A stretch of DNA of 64,000 nt from Caulobacter hibisci (GTDB lineage: Bacteria > Pseudomonadota > Alphaproteobacteria > Caulobacterales > Caulobacteraceae): NCBI RefSeq assembly GCF_016135805.1, contig NZ_JADWOX010000008.1, positions 124,001 through 188,000 on the forward strand. The letters run 5' to 3'. Of this stretch, positions 58,083 to 64,000 are shown piece after piece. The notes beneath the pieces are model-generated. The model was not told the DNA's origin. It saw only the letters and a list, made by a program, of their open reading frames with translations, and made no database searches. The number at the start of each line of letters is the position of its first letter. Position 1 is the stretch's first letter. Position numbers and translations under genes: made by a program.

Positions 58083-58895
58083 TCAAACCGGCTTATCCCC
58101 CGCGATCGTCACCCGGAACCCCGAACGGACGTCCGGGAAATAGTCCCAGATCGCCTGGTGCCAGGTGCAGCGGTTGTCCCAGAAGGCCACCGAATTGGGC
58201 CGCCAGCGGAAGCGGACCTGGAAGTCCGGGTTGGCGGCGTGGTGGTAGAGGTAGCCCAGGATCGCGGCGCTCTCGGCCTTGGGCAGGCCGGCGATGTGGG
58301 TGGTGTAGGACGGATTGACGAACAGGCTCTTGCGGCCGCTGACCGGGTGGGTGCGCACCACCGGGTGGGCGGTGCAATTGTACTGCCGGTCGAGGTCGGG
58401 GAAGAGCGCCTTGTAGATCGGGTTGGCGTCGTGGACGGCGCTCAGACCCTCCAGATAGGCCTTCATGCGATCCGACAGGGTGTCGTAGGCCGCGTACATG
58501 CTGGCGAAGACGGTGTCGCCGCCGTCGTTGGGCACGATCGGCATGTGCAGGATGCTGCCGAGCGGCGGTTCGGGATCGCAGGTCAGGTCCGAGTGCCAGC
58601 TCTCGCCGGCCACGAACTTGGAATTGCCGTCGGCGTGGATGGCCACGATCTCGGGATGGTCGGCCAGGCCCGGCACGCCCGAATGGATGGCCAGCGACCC
58701 GAACTTGCGGCCCAGCGCCTTGTGGGCGTCGTGGGTCATCTCCTGGTCGCGGAAGAACAGCACCTGGTGCTGGGTCAGGGCCTGGTGCAGTTCCTCGAAC
58801 TGCCGGTTCGACAGCGGCTGGCCCAGGTCGAGGCCGAACACCTCGGCGCCGATCCGGCGGGTCATCGGCTTCACTTCCAGCACGTCGTAGGCCAT
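58083..58895 (-). CDS. TauD/TfdA-family dioxygenase (last gene of the Rut-like operon)
   Basis: 270 aa. Iron ligands H101-x-D103 (ESWHSDLTCDPEPP) and the distal His in RCTWHQAIWDYF; the 2-oxoglutarate Arg is in GFRVTIAGD. Length and motifs are close to true taurine dioxygenases (VLFFRDQEMTHDAHKA). It follows the flavin reductase by 11 bp on the same strand, so it is the last gene of the operon. It would hydroxylate a side chain or heteroatom-bearing carbon of the pathway substrate. Confidence 0.92.
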   Translation of the reverse strand: MAYDVLEVKPMTRRIGAEVFGLDLGQPLSNRQFEELHQALTQHQVLFFRDQEMTHDAHKALGRKFGSLAIHSGVPGLADHPEIVAIHADGNSKFVAGESWHSDLTCDPEPPLGSILHMPIVPNDGGDTVFASMYAAYDTLSDRMKAYLEGLSAVHDANPIYKALFPDLDRQYNCTAHPVVRTHPVSGRKSLFVNPSYTTHIAGLPKAESAAILGYLYHHAANPDFQVRFRWRPNSVAFWDNRCTWHQAIWDYFPDVRSGFRVTIAGDKPV

Positions 58896-58906
58896 CGAAC
58901 GCTCTC

Positions 58907-59404
58907 TCAGGATTTAAGAAACTGGCCGCGCACGTAGACGAGCGGCGGCTTGGACTCGTCGATGCGGATGGAAACCACCCGGCCGACGAGGATCTCGTGG
59001 TCGCCGCCGTCGTGGGCGGCGTGCAGCTCGCATTCGACCGCCGCCACGCCGCCGGCCAGCACTGGAGCGGCGGTGGCGCCCGGCTCCAGGGCGGCCAGGG
59101 CGAAGCGGTCGTCGCAGCCCGACCTGGCGAAGGCGTAGGCCAGCTCGCCCTGGTCGGCGGCCAGGATGTTGACGCAGAACACCCCGGCCTCGCGCACGGC
59201 GGCCAGGGTGCGGCTCTCGCGCTTGAGGCAGGCCAGCACCAGCGGCGGGTCCATCGACAGCGACGAGAAGGCGCTGACCGTCGTGCCCGACAGCTGGCCA
59301 TCCAGCGCCGTGGTCACCACCGTCACGCCGGCCGCGAAGCCGCCCATGGCCTTGCGGAACAGGGCGGGGTCGGTTGCGGCGGAGGCCAGGGCCACGCCCG
59401 TCAC
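58907..59404 (-). CDS. RutF-like flavin reductase
   Basis: 165 aa, flavin reductase (split-barrel FMN-binding) family: LFRKAMGGFAAGVTVVTTAL, TVSAFSSLSMDPPLVLACL and GVFCVNILAADQGELA are its signatures. It supplies reduced FMN to two-component monooxygenases, the natural partner of the RutA-like protein in this operon. Its ATG overlaps the stop of the M20 hydrolase by 4 bp. Motifs resemble RutF and HpaC. Confidence 0.92.
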   Translation of the reverse strand: MTGVALASAATDPALFRKAMGGFAAGVTVVTTALDGQLSGTTVSAFSSLSMDPPLVLACLKRESRTLAAVREAGVFCVNILAADQGELAYAFARSGCDDRFALAALEPGATAAPVLAGGVAAVECELHAAHDGGDHEILVGRVVSIRIDESKPPLVYVRGQFLKS

Positions 59405-60786
59405 TCGCCCCCGAACGGGTTGTCGCCATAGACCGGCGGGGCGCGGTTTCCCGTCTCGGCCGTCTCGGCCCGGCCGCAGACCGCCAGGGCGGTCAGGGCG
59501 TAGACCAGGGCGCTGTCGACCAGGTCCTTAGGGGTCGGCCGCCAGCGGGCGAAACCCGTGGTGATGGCCGGGATGCGGTGCATGTTGAAGACGTTGTGGT
59601 CGCGCCACATGCTGGAATAGACCGGCGCGGCCTTGGCGACCGGGTGGCCCAGCGACAGCTGGGTGGCGACATCCACGGCCCCGACCAGCGGGGCCACCTC
59701 GGCGGCGTCGGCCTCGAAGCCGTGGCGTACGACCACCGGCTCGACCTCGATCCCGGCGATGCCCGTGGCCCGCACCATGGCCTCCAGCGAATGCTGGATG
59801 TCGGCCACGCGCTGGCGGGGGTTGAGGCCCACTTCCAGATAGAGGTTCACCCGCTCGGTGCCGGCCCCGAAAGCGTAGGGGATGCCGCCGCGGATCGAGG
59901 CCAGCTGCGACTTCGGCTGGGCCGTGCCGCCGGGGCTCTCATAGAGGCTGGCCTTCTCCCATTCGCCGCTCCAGGCGTGGATGGCTTCGGTCAGCTTGCC
60001 GATCTTGTAGAGCGGGTTGGGGTGCTCGGCGGCCGTGGCCGGGTGGGTCAGCAGCGGGGTGAACACCCCCTCGCCCCAGACCGTGATCTTGAACACCGCA
60101 TAGCCGCAGCCGACCCAGGTCAGGCCGAAGTCGCAGCCCTCGGCGGCGATGGCGTAGTCGGGGGCGACGCCGCCGTGGTGGAACAGGTAGTGGGCGCCGA
60201 TGTCCTTGCCCATATAGGCGATCCCGCGATGCTCCTCGATCGGCTCGGGGCCGATCTCGCCGGGGCAGGCGGTGAGATACATCTTGCCGGCCAGGTCGTA
60301 GCCGGCCGCCTTCAGCGCCTTGGCGGCGATCAGGAAACAGGCCATCGGCCCGCGGTCGTTGGCGATCGGATAGCCGTAGAGCTTGCCGTCCTCCAGCCAG
60401 CACTTCTCCCACTCGGGATTGGCCAGGGTCGAGGGGCTGTACTTGTAGGCGTCGAGGTCGGGATTCCAAGTCGGCGCCTCGGTGTCGAGGTGGGCGGTGA
60501 ACAGCAGGTTCTTGCCGACACCCTTGCCGCCGTGCGTGCCGATGATGTTCGGGCGCTCGGGCGTGGCTCCCACCTTGCGCGGCGAGAAGCCCTCGCGCGC
60601 CATCCAGTCGTAGACGTAGTTGGCGACCTCCAGCTCCTTGCCCGAGGGGGCGGGGATGTTGCCCAGCGTCAGGGCCAGCTCGACGATCTCGCTTTCGCTG
60701 ATCGCGGCGGCGATGGCGGCGCGGTCGGCTTCCGTGACCGCATAGGGCGCGGCGACGCCCGGAATGTTGGCGAACCCGTCGGCCAT
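59401..60786 (-). CDS. M20-family metallohydrolase with altered active-site motifs
   Basis: 461 aa from ATG 60786, which overlaps the stop of the upstream amidohydrolase (TGATG). It starts VELALTLGNIPAPSGKELEV and has LLFTAHLDTEAPTW (H-x-D). The second zinc motif reads PIANDRGPMACFLIAAKAL (normally G-x-x-D-x-K-G) and the catalytic Glu region reads TACPGEIGPEPIEEH. The lid domain is present. Members hydrolyse N-acyl or N-carbamoyl amino acids, and here it may act on an open-ring amide product. No Rut operon I know encodes one. Confidence 0.88.
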   Translation of the reverse strand: MADGFANIPGVAAPYAVTEADRAAIAAAISESEIVELALTLGNIPAPSGKELEVANYVYDWMAREGFSPRKVGATPERPNIIGTHGGKGVGKNLLFTAHLDTEAPTWNPDLDAYKYSPSTLANPEWEKCWLEDGKLYGYPIANDRGPMACFLIAAKALKAAGYDLAGKMYLTACPGEIGPEPIEEHRGIAYMGKDIGAHYLFHHGGVAPDYAIAAEGCDFGLTWVGCGYAVFKITVWGEGVFTPLLTHPATAAEHPNPLYKIGKLTEAIHAWSGEWEKASLYESPGGTAQPKSQLASIRGGIPYAFGAGTERVNLYLEVGLNPRQRVADIQHSLEAMVRATGIAGIEVEPVVVRHGFEADAAEVAPLVGAVDVATQLSLGHPVAKAAPVYSSMWRDHNVFNMHRIPAITTGFARWRPTPKDLVDSALVYALTALAVCGRAETAETGNRAPPVYGDNPFGGE

Positions 60787-61418
60787 CACGCGGCCTCCTT
60801 CCAGGCTTTGGCGACCTCGACGCTGTCGGTGAGGATCGCGGTGTTCAGCGCCATGGTCTTCAGAGCCACCTCGTGCAGGTCAGGCTCGTAGGCGGCGCAG
60901 GCGTCGGCGGCGACGAAGACGTGGTAGTCGAGGTCGAAGGCGTCGGCGGCGGTGGCCGCCACGCAGCACTCGGTGGTCAGGCCGCAGACCACAAGCGTAT
61001 CGACGCCCATGGCCTTCAGGCGGGCGTCGAGATCGGTGCCGACGAAGCCGCTGTAGCGGGTCTTGGCCACCACCAGTTCGCCCTGCGCCGGCTGAGGTCC
61101 GTAGAAGGCGCTGCCCGGCTGGCCGGCGCGGCACAGGGCCGCCTCGCTGTCGGGATCGCCGCCGCGACGGCGCATGCGCTCGTTCCACGACGGGCTGTCG
61201 CTTTCCGGCGACGTGAACAGGCCGACGAACACCACCGGCACGCCGGCCTCCCGCGCGACCGCGACCAGGGCCGCCGCCGCATCCACGGCCGGCCCTGCCA
61301 TGCCCATGTCGACGCCATACTGGCCCAGCAGACCGTCTGGCGAGGCGAAATCGACCTGGATGTCGATCACCGCCAGCGCCGTGCGACCGGGCGCGATCCA
61401 GCCTGCGAAGTCGCTCAC
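60786..61418 (-). CDS. RutB-like isochorismatase-family amidohydrolase
   Basis: 210 aa from GTG 61418, overlapping the monooxygenase stop by 4 bp. The cysteine-hydrolase triad is Asp19 (TALAVIDIQVDF), Lys in LVVAKTRYSGFVGTDL, and Cys in VCGLTTECCVAATAADAF with the cis-peptide before it. RutB hydrolyses (per)oxyureidoacrylate in pyrimidine degradation, and related enzymes split N-carbamoyl or amide bonds. It has VVFVGLFTSPESDSP, where RutB and nicotinamidases differ, so specificity is open. Confidence 0.9.
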   Translation of the reverse strand: MSDFAGWIAPGRTALAVIDIQVDFASPDGLLGQYGVDMGMAGPAVDAAAALVAVAREAGVPVVFVGLFTSPESDSPSWNERMRRRGGDPDSEAALCRAGQPGSAFYGPQPAQGELVVAKTRYSGFVGTDLDARLKAMGVDTLVVCGLTTECCVAATAADAFDLDYHVFVAADACAAYEPDLHEVALKTMALNTAILTDSVEVAKAWKEAA

Positions 61419-62479
61419 GAGAACACCGAGCGCAGGCCCGGCAGGATCTCCGAGCCGAACATCGAGAGGCCCTCCACATAGTCCGGGAAGATCAGCATCA
61501 GCCCGTCCAGCTCGCAGTCGGTGACGAAGGCCTGGACCTGCTCGGCGCAGGTGGCCGGCGAGCCGACCACGGTGTGGGTCATGAACGCGCCCTGCTGGGC
61601 GGCGACGCTCGACAGCTTCTCGGCCGGCACGCCCCAGCTTTCCAGCATGGCCAGGATGGCGCCCATATCGGCCCCGTCCTTGTAGCGCTGCACGAGAGCC
61701 TCGGCGCCGGCGTCGCTCTCGGCGTGGACGACGGTGCACATGGCGTAGGTCTTGATGGTCTTGCCCATGCCCTGGGCGGCGATCTTGGCCCGGCGGCTGG
61801 CGTCGCGGCGCTCCTCGGGCGTGCGGCCGCCGATGAAGCAGACATCGGCCTCGCGCACCGAGAACTGGAAGCCCCGGTCGCTCATGCCCGCGCAGACCAG
61901 CTCCGGACGCGGACGGCTGAGCGGCTTGGGCTTGGACTGGCAGTCCTTCATCGTGAAGAACCGACCGTCGAAATCGACGCTGTCCTCGCTCCACAGCCGC
62001 TTGACGATCTGGGTCCATTCCTCGGTCAGGACGTAGCGGTCGTCGTGGGTCAGGGCGTCGTCCCAGGCGCCCATCTGCGAGAACTCGCCGCGATAGGCCC
62101 CGGCGACGATGTTGAGGCCGGCGCGGCCGCCGCTGATGTGGTCGAGGGTGGCGATCATCTTGGCCGCCACGGCCGGGTTCTGCAGCAGCGGGTGGATGGT
62201 GGCCCAGATTCGGACGTTCTTGGTGGCCTCGGCGATGCCGGCCATCATCGTCACCGACTCCAGGGCCGTGCCCCAGTGGTCGGTCTCGCCGCCGAAGCCG
62301 CGGAACTTGCCCATCGACATGACGAAGTCCATGCCGACCTGGTCGGCGGCGACGGCCGCGGCCTTGTTGCTCTGGTAGAGGCCGTCGAGGGTCGGGGTGG
62401 TCTTGGAGATGATCCAGCCGCCGTTGGCCACCGGCAGGAAGACTCCGAAGTCCTTGTGCTTGGAAGGGCTGTGGAACAT
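61415..62479 (-). CDS. RutA-like flavin-dependent (LLM class) monooxygenase
   Basis: 354 aa from ATG 62479. AAGGA sits 8 nt before that codon but abuts ATG 62488, so the downstream start is preferred. The protein parallels RutA along its length: FGVFLPVANGGWIISKTTP, FVMSMGKFRGFGGETDHWGT, IATLDHISGGRAGLNIVAGA, QMGAWDD, VCAGMSDRGFQFSVREADVC. RutA attacks uracil with flavin-N5-peroxide and opens the ring. Divergences after residue 220 and the different operon suggest another N-heterocycle or amide. The partner reductase is in the same operon. Confidence 0.92.
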   Translation of the reverse strand: MFHSPSKHKDFGVFLPVANGGWIISKTTPTLDGLYQSNKAAAVAADQVGMDFVMSMGKFRGFGGETDHWGTALESVTMMAGIAEATKNVRIWATIHPLLQNPAVAAKMIATLDHISGGRAGLNIVAGAYRGEFSQMGAWDDALTHDDRYVLTEEWTQIVKRLWSEDSVDFDGRFFTMKDCQSKPKPLSRPRPELVCAGMSDRGFQFSVREADVCFIGGRTPEERRDASRRAKIAAQGMGKTIKTYAMCTVVHAESDAGAEALVQRYKDGADMGAILAMLESWGVPAEKLSSVAAQQGAFMTHTVVGSPATCAEQVQAFVTDCELDGLMLIFPDYVEGLSMFGSEILPGLRSVFS

Positions 62480-62494
62480 GGCGGACATCCTTGA

Positions 62495-63790
62495 TTACGC
62501 GGCGTCTTGCAGAAGGGTCGGGACGGGTTCGGCGATGGGTTCGACCGAGGTCGCCTTGCGCGGCGGGCGCATGAACAGGGCGGCGACGAAGATCACCCCG
62601 ATCACCGCGGCGAAAACCTGGAAGGTGGGGGCGAAGCCGCCCAGCTGGTCGCGCATCATGCCGCCGATCACCGGGCCCAGGGCCGAGACAGCGCCGACCA
62701 GGCAGACCAGCGAGAAGAGCTCGAGATTGTTCTTCCGGCCGTAGTAGTTGAGCAGCAGGATGCTGACGGCCAGCACGGTCATGCCAAAGCCGATGCCCAC
62801 CCCGACGGCGAACAGCATCATCAGCGGCCAGGTGGTGGCGTGGGTCAGGGCCAGCAGGCCGACGGCCATGACGCCTTGTGCGCCCGCCAGCAGCCAGCGT
62901 GGATCGATGCGGTCGCCGACCAGACCCCCGCCCAGCCGCGCGGCCACCTGCATCAGGGATTCCAGGCTGATCGCCGAGATGGCGATGGTCGCCGGCACGC
63001 CCAGCTCGCCAAAGTGGCTGGGGGCGAGACTCACGGCGGTGACCCCGCCCAGCAGGTGGGCGAAATAGGCCGCCAGGATCACCCAGAACTGCGGGGTGCG
63101 GACGGCTTCCTTGACGGTCCAGTCGACGGCGGTGCGATAGACCTTGGTGGTCGCGGGCGCGTTCTCGACGTCCTCGGCGACGGCCTTGTCGGTCTCGGCG
63201 GCGGCGGCGTCGAGCCAGGCCTTGCCGCCGACCAGGGCGGTGCACAGCAGGCCGACGACCAGAGACGCGGCCGCCTGCATCCACCAGTAGGGCCGCCAGG
63301 CGCCGCCGGCGATCTCCATGCCGCTCAGGGCCATCCACGGCCCGACCACGCCGCCCAGCGAACCGACGGTGAAATAGATCCCGAACGGCAGGGCGCGCTT
63401 CTTGAACAACATGCCCAGCACGTGGGTGCCGGGGATCAGGGCCATCATCTGGTAGCCGACGCCCAGCAGGGCGGTGCCGAACAGATAGACGCCAAGGCCC
63501 GGCGTCGCCGCCAGGCACGAGAAGCCCGCCACCATCACCGCCGAGCCGGCGAGGATGGTCGGCCGCACCCCGAGCTTGCGGATCAGCAGGGCCGGCAGCC
63601 ACGACGAGCCGCCACAGAACGCCCCCAGCAACGTGAAGCCCAGGAAGGCCGGGCCAAAACCCCAGCCCTGCTCCTTGATCATCGCCGGCAACACCACCCC
63701 CAGCGACGAGAAGGTCGAGGCGGTGATCAGGAACAGCAGCAGGGCGAAGACCGACAGGATCAGCCAGGCGCGCCAGGGCGAGGTCGACAT
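62495..63790 (-). CDS. MFS transporter of the Rut-like operon
   Basis: 431 aa from ATG 63790 (AGGAA about 8 nt upstream). Twelve helices; it starts WRAWLILSVFALLLFLITAS and has a GWGFGPAFLGFTLLGAFCGG helix and an Ala-rich central loop (KAWLDAAAAETDKAV). The layout is that of monocarboxylate or aromatic-acid-type MFS permeases. It probably brings the pathway substrate across the inner membrane, taking the place of the uracil permease RutG. The monooxygenase start follows its stop by 15 bp. Confidence 0.9.
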   Translation of the reverse strand: MSTSPWRAWLILSVFALLLFLITASTFSSLGVVLPAMIKEQGWGFGPAFLGFTLLGAFCGGSSWLPALLIRKLGVRPTILAGSAVMVAGFSCLAATPGLGVYLFGTALLGVGYQMMALIPGTHVLGMLFKKRALPFGIYFTVGSLGGVVGPWMALSGMEIAGGAWRPYWWMQAAASLVVGLLCTALVGGKAWLDAAAAETDKAVAEDVENAPATTKVYRTAVDWTVKEAVRTPQFWVILAAYFAHLLGGVTAVSLAPSHFGELGVPATIAISAISLESLMQVAARLGGGLVGDRIDPRWLLAGAQGVMAVGLLALTHATTWPLMMLFAVGVGIGFGMTVLAVSILLLNYYGRKNNLELFSLVCLVGAVSALGPVIGGMMRDQLGGFAPTFQVFAAVIGVIFVAALFMRPPRKATSVEPIAEPVPTLLQDAA

Positions 63791-63858
63791 ATCTGAGGTT
63801 CCTTTTCGGGGGAAAAAGGAACGGCGCGTCCGTTGCAGCGAGCGCGCCGAACGGGGAA

Positions 63859-64000
63859 CTAGAACTTGCGGGACAGGGTCACGCGCCACTCGCGGCCCTT
63901 GGAGGGCAGCGCGCCGAGGTTGGCGTAGGTGTCGGCGTCGGGCGTGAAGTAGAGCTTGTCGAACAGGTTATCGATGTTGACCGTGGCCGTGTACGGACCG
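63859..64000 (-). CDS. TonB-dependent receptor, C-terminal end (3' part only)
   Basis: Only the last ~47 codons are inside the window; the gene continues beyond 64000. They read TVNIDNLFDKLYFTPDADTY and end GREWRVTLSRKF. The N-x-F-D-K-x-Y motif and the terminal aromatic are the last strands of a TonB-dependent receptor barrel. The MFS gene begins 68 bp downstream on the same strand, so the receptor is probably first in, or adjacent to, the Rut-like operon. Confidence 0.88.
   Translation of the reverse strand, partial: GPYTATVNIDNLFDKLYFTPDADTYANLGALPSKGREWRVTLSRKF

Noticed and set aside
60786..63602. A 938-codon frame including the amidohydrolase
   Set aside because: Everything before GTG 61418 is a shadow of the monooxygenase and MFS genes; only the last 210 codons have family motifs.

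Overview
The window is high-GC alphaproteobacterial chromosome, most probably Caulobacter or a close relative. The main grounds are a CpdR response regulator with a C-terminal Ala-Ala, TonB-dependent receptors paired with glycan-active enzymes, Caulobacter-like promoter elements and dispersed palindromic intergenic repeats typical of this class. It carries no phage, insertion sequence or CRISPR array.

Layout. 1-2282: end of a chemoreceptor, motA and a small lipoprotein. 2294-6300: mnmC, a palindromic repeat, an OmpA-type outer-membrane protein and a gene-poor stretch. 6301-10900: MFS transporter, AraC regulator and a GH74-type xyloglucanase. 11053-15120: tRNA-Val(GAC), cpdR, an N-formylglutamate amidohydrolase-like gene, a candidate antisense-SD small RNA and typA. 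15221-24777: large TonB-dependent receptor, sorbosone dehydrogenase-like lipoprotein, GlsB-like membrane protein, aminotransferase, polysaccharide deacetylase, GAF histidine kinase and AraC regulator. 24782-30549: an aromatic or amide catabolic locus (Rieske oxygenase, LigB dioxygenase, formamidase, divergent TauD, SDR, VOC). 30807-39704: ethylmalonyl-CoA mutase, an MntA-HepT toxin-antitoxin pair, MFS, extensin-like protein, response regulator, hybrid kinase and SDR. 39863-45685: SRPBCC protein, GH2 glycosidase, RpiB, di-haem cytochrome, glutamine amidotransferase, cobalamin adenosyltransferase and a HIG1-like protein. 46107-49566: two TetR regulators and methylsuccinyl-CoA dehydrogenase. 49842-57911: SH3 protein, CPBP protease overlapping a second Rieske oxygenase, M20 peptidase, outer-membrane barrel, crotonyl-CoA carboxylase/reductase and a divergent crotonase. 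58083-64000: a tightly coupled operon resembling the Rut pyrimidine pathway, with non-Rut partners and a TonB receptor upstream.

Two biochemical themes stand out. First, ccr, ecm, mcd and the adenosyltransferase that makes the Ecm cofactor all lie here but in separate transcription units, which points to acetyl-CoA assimilation through the ethylmalonyl-CoA pathway. A 12-bp palindrome upstream of both ecm and mcd is a candidate shared operator. Second, the terminal operon (TonB receptor, MFS, RutA-like monooxygenase, RutB-like amidohydrolase, M20 hydrolase, RutF-like flavin reductase, TauD dioxygenase) looks like uptake and oxidative opening of an unidentified N-containing ring or amide, and is the best candidate for an undescribed system. 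A predicted ~85-nt RNA at 12784-12868 with two anti-Shine-Dalgarno motifs is the best candidate for a new regulator.
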